DNA from: Streptomyces sp. 8K308
Lineage (GTDB): Bacteria > Actinomycetota > Actinomycetes > Streptomycetales > Streptomycetaceae
Assembly (NCBI RefSeq): GCF_004348315.1
Contig: NZ_SMKC01000019.1
Location: 1 to 42,801, forward strand
DNA: 42,801 nucleotides
Direction: 5' to 3'
Shown: positions 1 to 8,016 of the stretch, piece after piece
Layout: each line of letters begins with the position of its first letter
How positions within the stretch are numbered: the first letter of the stretch is position 1
Position numbers and translations under genes: made by a program
The notes under the pieces: generated by a model
The model's input: the letters and a program-made list of their open reading frames with translations, nothing else
Database searches by the model: none
What the model was told of the DNA's origin: nothing

Positions 1-1
1 G

Positions 2-913
2 CGCCCGAGGGCCCGGCAGGCGTCCGCGCCGCGGCTCCTCGGGCGGCGGGCGGCCCGCCTGCTCACCCCCTGGCTGTTCCTCGCCCCCGGCCTGCTGATC
101 GCGCTGTACTTCAAGTTCATCCCCCTCGCCGAGGGCATCCGCTACAGCGCGCAGGAGGTGCAGCCCTTCCTCGGCAACGAGTGGGTGGGCCTGGACAACT
201 ACCAGCGGGTCCTCACCGACGAGCGGTTCCGCGAGGCGTTCGGCCACACCCTGCTGCTCGGCATCGGCCAGACCTTCGGCGCCATCGTCGTGGGCTTCCT
301 GCTCGCCCTCCTCCTCGAGGGCCAGGCCCGCACTCTCTGGCTGGTGCGCAGCGCTGTCTTCCTGCCCGTCGTCACCGCGCTGGCCGTCGTCGGCGAGGTG
401 TGGCGGCTGATCTACCAGCCCACGCCCGACGGGTTCCTCAACACCCTGCTCGGCTATCTCGGCGTGGGACCGCTGCCGTTCCTCGACAGCCCGGACAGCG
501 CGCTGTGGTCCGTGATGGCCGTCGGCGTCTGGGTCGGCGCCCCCTACAACATGGTGATCATCCTCGCCGGTCTCGCCGGCGTCGACCGATCCCTCTACGA
601 GGCCGCCGCCGTCGACGGTGCCTCCGTCTGGCAGCGGTTGCGGCACATCACCCTGCCCGCGCTCCGCCCGGCCATCACCATCATGCTCACCCTCGCCGCC
701 ATCCGCAGCCTGCGCATCTTCACCGAGGTGTACGTGCTCACCGGCGGCGGCCCGGCCGGCTCCACGGAGGTCTGGATGACCCGCGTGTTCTCCCTCGGCT
801 TCCAGCGCAACGACATCGGTGTGGCCACCGCCGCCTCGATGCTGCTGCTGGCCGTCACCCTGCTCCTGACCGTCGCGGTCCGGGTGCTCCGCCGAGAGGA
901 GAGCCGCTCGTGA
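2..913 (+). CDS. Sugar ABC transporter permease, MalF/UgpA type (5' truncated by window edge)
   Basis: Inner-membrane permease of a CUT1-family carbohydrate importer. The reading frame is open from base 2 with no start, so the gene begins outside the window; 303 residues are visible. The first visible membrane segment (WLFLAPGLLIALYF) is followed by the N-terminal loop typical of MalF/UgpA-like subunits. The EAA loop that contacts the ATPase is clear (YEAAAVDGASVWQRL, then LPALRPA). About six hydrophobic segments are present. The stop overlaps the next gene by 4 bp (GTGA), so the two permeases are translationally coupled and probably form a heterodimer. The binding protein and ATPase are not in the window; the binding protein is probably upstream, and the ATPase may be a shared MsiK-type protein encoded elsewhere. 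The substrate is inferred only from the downstream dehydratase. Confidence 0.93.
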   Translation, partial: RPRARQASAPRLLGRRAARLLTPWLFLAPGLLIALYFKFIPLAEGIRYSAQEVQPFLGNEWVGLDNYQRVLTDERFREAFGHTLLLGIGQTFGAIVVGFLLALLLEGQARTLWLVRSAVFLPVVTALAVVGEVWRLIYQPTPDGFLNTLLGYLGVGPLPFLDSPDSALWSVMAVGVWVGAPYNMVIILAGLAGVDRSLYEAAAVDGASVWQRLRHITLPALRPAITIMLTLAAIRSLRIFTEVYVLTGGGPAGSTEVWMTRVFSLGFQRNDIGVATAASMLLLAVTLLLTVAVRVLRREESRS

Positions 914-1791
914 GCGCCCGCCCGTCCGCCGCCAGGACCAGCCGGTTCGACACGGCCCTCGGCTGGTCGCCACGCCTTGGCCCCGCCCTGGTCCTGCGCG
1001 CCCTGCTGGCCGCGTTCGCGCTGTTCGTCTTCGCCGTGCCGTTCCTCACCATCGTCGCCGGCGCCTTCGGCGGCAGGACCACCGAGCTGTCCCTCTTCCC
1101 CGGCGAACCGACGCTGCGGAACTTCCAGGTCGCCGGCGAGCGCGGCCTGTGGGACTTCTTCGCCAACTCCCTCGTCATCGCCGGCGGCGGCCTGCTGCTC
1201 CAGATGACCGTCTCGGTGCTGGCCGCCTACGCACTGGCCCGCCGCCGCTTCCGCGGCCGCGCCCTGGTCATGGTGGCCTTCCTGTTGACGATGATGCTCC
1301 CCGAGGAGATCATCGCCGTGCCGCTGTCGCTGGTGCTCGGCGACCTGCCCGTGCTGCACCTGAGCCTGCGGGGCACCGTGCTCGGCGTGATCCTGCCCGT
1401 GGGTGCCTGGGGCTTCTCGGTGCTGGTCATGACCGAGTTCATGAAGGACATCCCCCACGAGATCGAGGAGTCGGCGCGGCTCGACGGGGTGGGCGAGCTG
1501 CGCATGCTGGCACAGATCATCCTTCCGCTGTGCCGCCCGGCCCTCGGCGTCATCGGCATCTTCGGCTTCCTGATGATCTGGGACCAGTACCTGCTGCCGA
1601 TCATCGTCGCCGACAGCCCCGACGACTACACCCTCACCGTCGCGCTGTCCGTGCTGCGCTCCGACCCCCTCGTCGGCCAGGGCGTGTTGCTGGCCGGCGC
1701 GCTGATCGCCCTGCTGCCCAGCCTCATCGTCTACTTCTGCCTGCAGAGCTCCCTGATCCGCGGCATCACCGCCGGCGCCACCAAAGGATGA
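910..1791 (+). CDS. Sugar ABC transporter permease, MalG/UgpE type
   Basis: Second CUT1 permease subunit, 293 residues, the normal size. The GTG start at 910 lies inside the 4-bp overlap with the preceding permease; longer open frames upstream run through that gene and are spurious. The first membrane segment covers about residues 30-52. The EAA loop reads EIEESARLDGVGEL followed by ILPLCRPAL, about two thirds through, the MalG position. The last segments are rich in Leu, Ile and Val. It should pair with the upstream permease to form the channel. The next gene starts 5 bp after its stop, so uptake and the following catabolic enzyme are co-expressed. Confidence 0.93.
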   Translation: MSARPSAARTSRFDTALGWSPRLGPALVLRALLAAFALFVFAVPFLTIVAGAFGGRTTELSLFPGEPTLRNFQVAGERGLWDFFANSLVIAGGGLLLQMTVSVLAAYALARRRFRGRALVMVAFLLTMMLPEEIIAVPLSLVLGDLPVLHLSLRGTVLGVILPVGAWGFSVLVMTEFMKDIPHEIEESARLDGVGELRMLAQIILPLCRPALGVIGIFGFLMIWDQYLLPIIVADSPDDYTLTVALSVLRSDPLVGQGVLLAGALIALLPSLIVYFCLQSSLIRGITAGATKG

Positions 1792-1795
1792 CCCC

Positions 1796-3055
1796 GTGAG
1801 GATCGACGACCTGACCGTCACCCCCATCGCCTTCCCCGACCCGCCACTGCTCAACGCCGACGGCGTGCACGAGCCGCTGGTGCTGCGCTGCGTGTTGCGC
1901 CTACACGCCGGGGACGGCGAGGTCATCGGCCTCGGCGAGTGCGCCGGCGACCGCGACCAGCTCGACCGCCTCGCCGTCGCCCGCCGCGTCATCATCGGCA
2001 TGGACGTGTTCGCCACGACCGCCGTCACCCAGGCCGTCGACCAGGCCCTCGGCGGCCCGGGCGGGCCGCTGACCGCGTTCCAGCGGGCACGGGTCGCCTC
2101 CGCCATCGAGGTCGCCTGCCTGGACGCCCAGGGCAGGATCACCGGCCGGCCGGTCAGCGACCTGCTCGGCGGAGCCGTCCGCGACGCCGTGCCCTACAGC
2201 GCCTACCTCTTCTACAAGTGGGCCGAGCACCCCGCGCTTGACGGCCGCCCCGCCATCGCCGACCCGTGGGGCCCCGCCCTGGACCCGGAGGGCGTGGTGC
2301 GGCAGGCCACCCGCATGATCGACCGCTACGGCTTCCGCTCCATCAAGCTCAAGGGCGGCGTCTTCCCACCGGATCAGGAGATCGCCGCCATCCGGGCGCT
2401 CGCCGAGGCCTTCCCTGATCGCCCGCTGCGGCTCGACCCCAACTGCGCCTGGACCCCGGAGACGTCCCACCACGTGGCGCGCGAACTCGACGGCGTGCTG
2501 GAGTACCTGGAGGACCCGACCCGCGGCCTCGACGGCATGGCCGACGTGGCGCGGACCGCACCCATGCCGCTGGCCACCAACATGTGCGTCGTCTCCTTCG
2601 AACACCTCCGCCCGGCGGTGGAGCGCGGCTCGGTGGGCGTGGTCCTCGCCGACCACCACTACTGGGGCGGGCTGCACCGCACCCGCCAACTGGCGGCCGT
2701 GTGCGAGGCGTTCGGCATCGGTCTCTCCATGCACTCCAACTCCCACCTCGGCATCAGTCTGGCCGCCATGACCCATGTGGCGGCCGCGACCCCCAACCTC
2801 ACCTACGCCTGCGACACCCACTACCCATGGAACGCCGGCGAGTCGGGCGTCGACGTGGTGCGCCCCGGCACCCTGCGGTTCGTCGACGGCAGCGTGCCCG
2901 TCCCCACCGGCCCCGGCCTGGGCGTGGAGCTCGACCCGGACTCCCTCGCCCTGCTGCACGAGGCGTACCTGACGGCCGGGCGCGAACGCCGGGACGACAC
3001 CGGCTACATGCGCCGGATCCATCCCGACTTCGACCCGACGCTGCCACGCTGGTAG
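1796..3055 (+). CDS. Glucarate dehydratase-like enolase-superfamily enzyme
   Basis: Predicted cytoplasmic Mg-dependent acid-sugar dehydratase, 419 residues, close to the length of known glucarate dehydratases. Landmarks of that subgroup occur in order: KLKGG (about 183), the metal ligands DPN (about 213) and EDP (about 238), ATNM (about 260), HSNSH (about 312) and DTHYPW (about 340). These match the Lys, Asp/Asn, Glu, Asn, His and Asp positions of the D-glucarate dehydratase barrel. The GTG start sits 5 bp after the permease stop. Context suggests an imported aldarate or related sugar acid is dehydrated to a 5-keto-4-deoxy acid. The exact substrate is not settled, since other acid-sugar dehydratases share the fold. 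It is the last gene of the plus-strand operon. Confidence 0.85.
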   Translation: MRIDDLTVTPIAFPDPPLLNADGVHEPLVLRCVLRLHAGDGEVIGLGECAGDRDQLDRLAVARRVIIGMDVFATTAVTQAVDQALGGPGGPLTAFQRARVASAIEVACLDAQGRITGRPVSDLLGGAVRDAVPYSAYLFYKWAEHPALDGRPAIADPWGPALDPEGVVRQATRMIDRYGFRSIKLKGGVFPPDQEIAAIRALAEAFPDRPLRLDPNCAWTPETSHHVARELDGVLEYLEDPTRGLDGMADVARTAPMPLATNMCVVSFEHLRPAVERGSVGVVLADHHYWGGLHRTRQLAAVCEAFGIGLSMHSNSHLGISLAAMTHVAAATPNLTYACDTHYPWNAGESGVDVVRPGTLRFVDGSVPVPTGPGLGVELDPDSLALLHEAYLTAGRERRDDTGYMRRIHPDFDPTLPRW

Positions 3056-3080
3056 CGCGCGTGCGCGGCGCGGCGGTCCC

Positions 3081-4229
3081 TCACCTGCCCCAGATCTGAC
3101 GGTACGCCTCGCGGTAGCCGTCGGAGTCCCAGAAGACGGCGCCGCCGCTGTTGGCGGCCGTGGTGACGTGGACGGGCGCCACGTACTCGCTGGCGGGCTG
3201 GCCGGCGAAGGCGCGGTTGAACTCGTCGATGATCTGCCACCCCTGCTCGGTGAGCGGCTCCGGCACCGTGGCGGCCTGGTACTCCCGGCCGTTGACGCGC
3301 TCGAAGGCCGACGGGTCGCCGTCCCCCGCCCCGATGTTGAACGGCGCGCCGTCGCCCTCGATGCCGGCGGCGCGCAGCACGGGGGCGGCGTGGTCGAAGT
3401 ACAGGTCGTTGATGGCGGCGGAGTGGGTCCAGCGGTCGCCGAAGCGGTCGAGCAGGGCGGTGATCTCGTCCGGGGTGCGGGCGTTGGCCTCGCCGATGGG
3501 GATGTCCTGGGAGCTCAGCACCGTGATGCCGGAGCAGGTCTCGAGCTCCCGCTCGATGAGGTCGGACTTCTGCCTGGCGAAGGGGATCGACGCGTCGGTG
3601 AACAGGACCACGCCCGCGTTGCCGTTGGAGTCGGCGATGATCCAGTCGGCGCTGATCCGCGCGACGTCCTCGGCCCTGGACGTGATGTTGGTGAACAGCG
3701 CCGGGTCCTGGCTGGGGCCCGGTTGGGCGACCGCGTGCCAGCCGATCAGCGGGATGCCGGCCTCGTCGGCCCGCTGGACCTGTTCGGCCGTGCTGGCGGG
3801 ATCGAAGCCGCCGATGACGATGCCGTCGGGGTCGAGGGCGATGGCCTCGTCGAAGGCGGCGCCGATGCCCTCGGCCGTGCCCCGGCCGTTCAGGACCTGG
3901 ACGTCCCAACCGACGACCTGCCCGGCCTCCTGGACGCCCCGGGCGACGCCGGCCACGCCGGGGTTGGTCATGGTCTGGGCGACGAAGGCGATGCGCTGGC
4001 CGGAGACGGCCGCCGGCCCCGTCGTGGGGCCCGACCACGTGGCGTCGACGTCCTGGGCCTCCTCCACGGCCTCCCTGGCCGCGTCGACGACCGTGGGGCA
4101 GCCGGACTCGGCGGACTCGCCGTCAGGGGGCGTGGGATCAGGGGAACCACTCTCGCAGCCGGCGACGGTGAGGGCGGCCAGGACGAGGAGCACGGCGGCT
4201 GGCACGGGCGCCTTGCGGACGGGGTGCAC
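3081..4229 (-). CDS. Ribose-type sugar ABC transporter substrate-binding lipoprotein
   Basis: Exported lipoprotein of the Peripla_BP_4 (RbsB/LacI-like) class, 382 residues. The N-terminus has basic residues, a hydrophobic stretch and the lipobox LTVAGC with the acylated Cys at 25. The mature part has the repeated two-lobe alpha/beta pattern (IAFVAQTMTNPG, PDGIVIGGFDPAS, IPLIGWHAV). The GTG start at 4229 has a strong AAGGAG site 5 bases upstream. CUT2-type binding proteins normally work with RbsC/RbsA-like partners, which are absent here, whereas the nearby permeases are CUT1 type and convergent. It therefore looks like an orphan or sensory binding protein. It shares a promoter region with the divergent conservon. 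The ligand is unknown. Confidence 0.85.
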   Translation of the reverse strand: MHPVRKAPVPAAVLLVLAALTVAGCESGSPDPTPPDGESAESGCPTVVDAAREAVEEAQDVDATWSGPTTGPAAVSGQRIAFVAQTMTNPGVAGVARGVQEAGQVVGWDVQVLNGRGTAEGIGAAFDEAIALDPDGIVIGGFDPASTAEQVQRADEAGIPLIGWHAVAQPGPSQDPALFTNITSRAEDVARISADWIIADSNGNAGVVLFTDASIPFARQKSDLIERELETCSGITVLSSQDIPIGEANARTPDEITALLDRFGDRWTHSAAINDLYFDHAAPVLRAAGIEGDGAPFNIGAGDGDPSAFERVNGREYQAATVPEPLTEQGWQIIDEFNRAFAGQPASEYVAPVHVTTAANSGGAVFWDSDGYREAYRQIWGR

Positions 4230-4663
4230 GGGATCTCCTTACAGGGCGCGAGGGTTCGGATCGGGCGGCATGGCGCGGGGCGGCGGGAGCGGAGACGGGA
4301 CCGGCGGCGAAGGCGGCGGCCATGGCGCGCCCCGGACGGGAGAGGCCCACGCGGCTGACGGCGATGACGCCGGCCGCGACGGGACCACGAGGAAACCCCA
4401 GGTGGTGGCCGAGGCTCGTAGGGCAGGGAGGGTAGCAGGGTCCGGTTCCGACCGACACGCCCGGGTCCTGACAGCCGGTGCGGCTTCGTCCTCGACGCCG
4501 AAGAACACCTCCAGCACCAAGATTTAACGGAATTTTTGCAATCAGCGGCTGATCACATATACCTCCGAATGGATCACACCGGTAATGTCCCGCACCCCGG
4601 CCCCCGTGGTCCCGCGACTAGCGACGCCTCGGTCACCGTTCACCAGCACAACGAAGGAGGGAC
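4230..4663. promoter_or_regulatory. 434-bp divergent intergenic region between binding protein and conservon
   Basis: No credible gene lies here. It must hold the promoter of the minus-strand lipoprotein gene and that of the plus-strand conservon. The part near 4520-4580 is much more AT-rich than its surroundings and contains GATCACA twice (4551-4557 and 4572-4578), 21 bp apart start to start, about two helical turns. That spacing suits a dimeric regulator, but no known consensus was recognised. A GGAGG-type ribosome site at 4655-4660 precedes the conservon start. Confidence 0.5.
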
Positions 4664-7090
4664 GTGGTGTCTGCGAACCCAGCGGACCCGTCACTCGCCC
4701 CTGAGCCACCCGACGAGGCCACGCCCGCTGACGAGTCGCCACGGCTCCGGACGAGGGCGGGCGCGGCTCTCGACCGGTGGCCGTTCCGCAGAAAGCTCAA
4801 CGTCCTGGTCATCGCGCCCGTCGTGGTCCTCGGCACCCTGCTCGGCGTCGGCGTCGTCGACCGGGTGCAGGAGGCGGTGCGCGCCGGCAGGACCGCAGAC
4901 CTGGCGCGCGACAGCGAGGAGGTCGCGCGGCTGATCAACGAGGTGCAGACCGAGCACCGCGAGGCGCTCGTGCTGTCCGTGGAGTACGAGTCCGCCGCAC
5001 CGGGCGCCCCGTTGCCGTCGTTCAGCGACTACCGCGAGGCGCAGCGGAGGACCGACGCGCGCGTCGAGTCCGTGCGGTCGGCCTTCGGCTCCGACCTGTC
5101 GGACGACGAGACCCAGGCGCTCGACTACCTCCGCGGCCTCACCGTCCTGCGCGAGCGGCTCGAACGAGGCCACGTCCCCAGCGCCAACATCGACCCCGCC
5201 TACTCGTCGGCGGTCGACTTCCTGATCGACGGCATCGGTCTCGACCGGTTCCGGGAGGGCTCGTCCGCCTCGGTCATCGCGCGGCTCGACACGGTGCTGC
5301 GCGCCAACGCGGCGCACGCGTCGTTCGAGACGGCCGTGTTCTCCGCGCAGACCCGTGACTCCAACGCCCTCACCGAGTACTCCCGCGCGGTCGGCGCCCG
5401 CGAGCTCTTCGAGCGCCAGTCGGACCGGTTCGTCCGGATCGCCACCCCGGACCAGGCCCTGACGCTGAGCGGCATCGGGCGCGCCGCCGAGGAACAGGGG
5501 ATCGAGGCCCGGTTCCTCGAGCTCCAGGTCGACCCGAGTTCGCTGCAGGCCCAGACGCCGGACGAGCTGAACGAGGCGATCAGCGCCGGAGCCGAGCAGT
5601 CCGACATCCGCCTCGGCATCACCCAGTCGCTGATCGAGGAGCTGGCCGTCCAGGCCGACGACGCCTCAGCCAGCGCCCTGCGCCAGGCGCTGCTGATGGT
5701 CGCGCTCTCCCTGCTCGGCTTCGCCGCCTGGCTCTCGTTCACGTTCCTGGTCAGGCGCTCCGTCGTCCGCCCCCTGACCGACCTGACCAGCGCCGCGCAG
5801 GACGTGGTCGACGTGGCCGGCGAGGAGCTCGCCCGCGTCGCGGACGACGAGTCGGGCGACGGCACGCCCCTGCGGCCGCGCCCCATCCCCGTCCCGGTCC
5901 GCGACGAGATCGGCAGGCTCGCCGAGACCTTCAACGAGGTGCAGGCCACCGCCGCCGCGCTGCTGGAGCGTCAGGTGCTGAGCCGCCGCAACGTCGCCGA
6001 GATGTTCGGCCACGTCGGGCACCGAGTCAGCAACCTGGTCACCCGTCAGCTCACGCTGATCGACGCCCTCGAACGCGAGCAGACCGACGCCGACCTCCTG
6101 GACCGGCTCTACCGCATCGACCACATCGCCGTGCGCCTCCAGCGCAACGCGGACAGCCTCATGCTGCTCGCCGGAACCCGCGAGTCAGCCGTCGACGCCC
6201 AGCCGACCACGCTGGCCAACGTCATTCGCGCGGCGCTCAGCCAGATCGAGGGATACCAGCGGGTGTCGCTCAGGTCCGAGACGGCGTTCTCCGTCGCCCC
6301 CGACATCGTCGGCGACCTGACGCTGATGCTCGCCGAACTGCTGGAGAACGCCGCCGCGTTCTCCCCGTCCCACACGCCCGTTGAGGTGATCGTCCGGCCC
6401 GGCACCGACGTCACCCAGGACGGCGGCTCCCTGGTCGAGATCATCGATCACGGCATCGGCATGAGCGCGGAACGCCTCGCCGAGGAGAACGCCCGGCTGG
6501 TCCGCCGTGCGCGGCTCGACCTCGTTCCGACCCAGGTGCTCGGCCTCTTCGTGGTCGGCGCGCTCGCCCGCCGCTGGGGCGTGCGGGTCGCGCTGAGCCG
6601 CACCCCGGGCGGCGGAGTCACCAGCACCGTCTGGATCCCCTCCGCGCTGCTGCTCGACGAGGACGACGCGAACGGCGGCCCGGCACCGACCCCGGTCCTG
6701 CCGAGCCCGGCGCCGCCGCGGGGTCCCACCCCGACGCCCGTCGACGCGGAACCGCGCCTCGTGGCCTCGGGGCTCCCCCTCCGCTCCATTGTGAGGCCGG
6801 CCGGCGACCCCGCCTCCGGAGCCGCCCCCACCCTCGAAGGGCCTCGTCGCCTGAAGCGGCGGGTGCGGGGGGCGACGCTGGCCAGGACGGCCCCACCGGT
6901 CGACCGGGAGACACTCGCCGTACGGCGGCCCCTCGACGCCGACGCGGTCCGCTCGGAACTCGACGAGTTCGAGTCCGCGGTACGCAGGGCGGAGCGGGAC
7001 AGCACTCCGCCCGGGACGGACGACGCATCATCATCAGCCAAGGCACAGAAGGAACAAGAGGAGTTGGGCAGTGACCACGTCGACCGGTGA
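4664..7090 (+). CDS. cvnA: Conservon sensor histidine kinase with NIT domain (CvnA)
   Basis: Membrane sensor kinase of the actinomycete conservon system, about 808 residues. Order: cytoplasmic N-terminus; membrane segment about 44-63 (VLVIAPVVVLGTLLGVGVV); extracellular nitrate/nitrite-sensing-type helical domain about 70-335; second segment about 342-363; HAMP about 364-430; dimerisation helices from about 443; HATPase with N-box LAELLENAAAF (about 556), D-x-G-x-G (IDHGIGM, about 594) and a GGG lid (TPGGGVT). A Pro-rich, disordered tail follows from about 665. Starts are GTG 4664 or GTG 4667; the second has better spacing from AGGAGG. The stop overlaps cvnB by 20 bp. In studied conservons the kinase-like protein forms a membrane complex with CvnB-D resembling eukaryotic G-protein signalling. 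Confidence 0.92.
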   Translation: MVSANPADPSLAPEPPDEATPADESPRLRTRAGAALDRWPFRRKLNVLVIAPVVVLGTLLGVGVVDRVQEAVRAGRTADLARDSEEVARLINEVQTEHREALVLSVEYESAAPGAPLPSFSDYREAQRRTDARVESVRSAFGSDLSDDETQALDYLRGLTVLRERLERGHVPSANIDPAYSSAVDFLIDGIGLDRFREGSSASVIARLDTVLRANAAHASFETAVFSAQTRDSNALTEYSRAVGARELFERQSDRFVRIATPDQALTLSGIGRAAEEQGIEARFLELQVDPSSLQAQTPDELNEAISAGAEQSDIRLGITQSLIEELAVQADDASASALRQALLMVALSLLGFAAWLSFTFLVRRSVVRPLTDLTSAAQDVVDVAGEELARVADDESGDGTPLRPRPIPVPVRDEIGRLAETFNEVQATAAALLERQVLSRRNVAEMFGHVGHRVSNLVTRQLTLIDALEREQTDADLLDRLYRIDHIAVRLQRNADSLMLLAGTRESAVDAQPTTLANVIRAALSQIEGYQRVSLRSETAFSVAPDIVGDLTLMLAELLENAAAFSPSHTPVEVIVRPGTDVTQDGGSLVEIIDHGIGMSAERLAEENARLVRRARLDLVPTQVLGLFVVGALARRWGVRVALSRTPGGGVTSTVWIPSALLLDEDDANGGPAPTPVLPSPAPPRGPTPTPVDAEPRLVASGLPLRSIVRPAGDPASGAAPTLEGPRRLKRRVRGATLARTAPPVDRETLAVRRPLDADAVRSELDEFESAVRRAERDSTPPGTDDASSSAKAQKEQEELGSDHVDR

Positions 7091-7547
7091 CAGCAGCCCA
7101 GAGCTGGCGGAACCCACCAACCTGCAAGCCGCCGCGGCCGACTTCACCTGGTTGCTCGACCGGTTCGCCACCGAGACGGCGGGGGTCGTCGACGCCATCG
7201 CCGTGTCATCGGACGGCCTGCTGATCGCCGTCTCACAACTGCGTGACCAGGGCGACTCCGAGCGGCTCGCCGCGATCGTCTCCGGCCTCACCAGCCTCGC
7301 CGCGGGCGCGTCCGGCAACTACGGCCTCGGCGGCCTCAACAAGGTCATCATCGACCTGGAGGGCGGCCACCTGCTGGTGTCGGCCATCGGCTGCGGCGCC
7401 GTGCTCGGCGTGGTGGCGACCAAGGAGGCGAAGCTCGGCAACATCGCCTACGAGATGACCCTCTTCGCCAACCGGGCCGGTGCCGCGCTCACCCCCCAGC
7501 TGGTGCTCGAGCTGAAGAAGAGCGTCGGCGCCACACCGGCCGGCTGA
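7071..7547 (+). CDS. cvnB: Roadblock/LC7 domain protein of conservon (CvnB)
   Basis: Small cytoplasmic roadblock/LC7 protein, 158 residues. Bacterial members of the family (MglB-like) act as dimers on small GTPases, and in conservons CvnB is a partner of CvnD. The typical core is visible: DFTWLLDRFATETAGV, then AIAVSSDGLLIAVS, then a Gly/Ala-rich helix (TSLAAGASGNYGLGGLN) and LLVSAIGCGAVLGVV. GTG 7071 follows a GAGGAG site by about 7 bases and overlaps the kinase gene by 20 bp, implying coupled translation. A 30-bp tandem duplication lies between this gene and cvnC. Confidence 0.93.
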   Translation: MTTSTGDSSPELAEPTNLQAAAADFTWLLDRFATETAGVVDAIAVSSDGLLIAVSQLRDQGDSERLAAIVSGLTSLAAGASGNYGLGGLNKVIIDLEGGHLLVSAIGCGAVLGVVATKEAKLGNIAYEMTLFANRAGAALTPQLVLELKKSVGATPAG

Positions 7548-7550
7548 ACG

Positions 7551-7610
7551 GCATCGCTCGGGAGCGGACGGCATCGCTCAGCATCGCTCGGGAGCGGACG
7601 GCAGCGGGGA
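7551..7610 (+). repeat. 30-bp tandem duplication between cvnB and cvnC
   Basis: A 23-base block (7551-7573, beginning GCATCGCTCGGGAGCGGACG) is repeated exactly at 7581-7603, giving a 30-bp unit present about twice. It fills most of the 76-bp gap before cvnC, which is unusual because the other conservon genes overlap. Each copy contains the small inverted repeat CGCTC/GAGCG, so the transcript could form two short hairpins in tandem. It probably arose by slippage; a role in lowering cvnCD expression is possible but not shown. Confidence 0.75.
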
Positions 7611-7623
7611 AGAAGGGATCGTC

Positions 7624-8016
7624 ATGGACGTCGGGGAAGCCGCCGGCACGCCGGAGGAGCCGGCACGCCGCGCTTCGGCGATCCGGCCTTTCCTGCTGAC
7701 CGCCGGCCGGGTGTCGGGGAACGGCACCGGGCCACCCATCCCCCTGGAGACCCAGGTCGTGTCGACGGCGACCGGGCTCTCCGCCCTGCACTCGCTCTCC
7801 TTCGAACACCACGACATCGTCGCCGCCTGCCGCCGACCACAGTCGGTGGCCGAGCTGGCCGCCCAACTGCGACTGCACCTCAACGTGGTGCGCGTGCTGG
7901 CCGAGGACCTGTGCACCGCCGGACATCTGGCGATCCACCGGCCGAACGCCGCGACAGTCCAGGACATCTCCACACTGCGAAGGGTTATCGATGGTCTCCG
8001 TGCCGTCCCCGACTGA
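7624..8016 (+). CDS. cvnC: DUF742 protein of conservon (CvnC)
   Basis: DUF742 protein, 130 residues, the usual size for CvnC. The family carries a winged-helix-like fold; the segment ARRPQSVAELAAQLRLHLNV equivalent here (about 61-80, with SVAELAAQLRLHLNVVRVL) looks like a helix-turn-helix followed by DLCTAGHL. The typical central part PLETQVVSTATG is present. ATG 7624 is preceded by GAAGAAGG at about 7 bases. The stop overlaps cvnD by 26 bp. Its biochemical role within the conservon complex is not defined; DNA binding is possible from the fold but unproven. Confidence 0.9.
   Translation: MDVGEAAGTPEEPARRASAIRPFLLTAGRVSGNGTGPPIPLETQVVSTATGLSALHSLSFEHHDIVAACRRPQSVAELAAQLRLHLNVVRVLAEDLCTAGHLAIHRPNAATVQDISTLRRVIDGLRAVPD

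Noticed and set aside
595..2142. 515-codon minus-strand open frame across the permeases and dehydratase start
   Set aside because: It is antisense to three well-supported genes and has the skewed Arg/Gln/Ala composition of a GC shadow frame.
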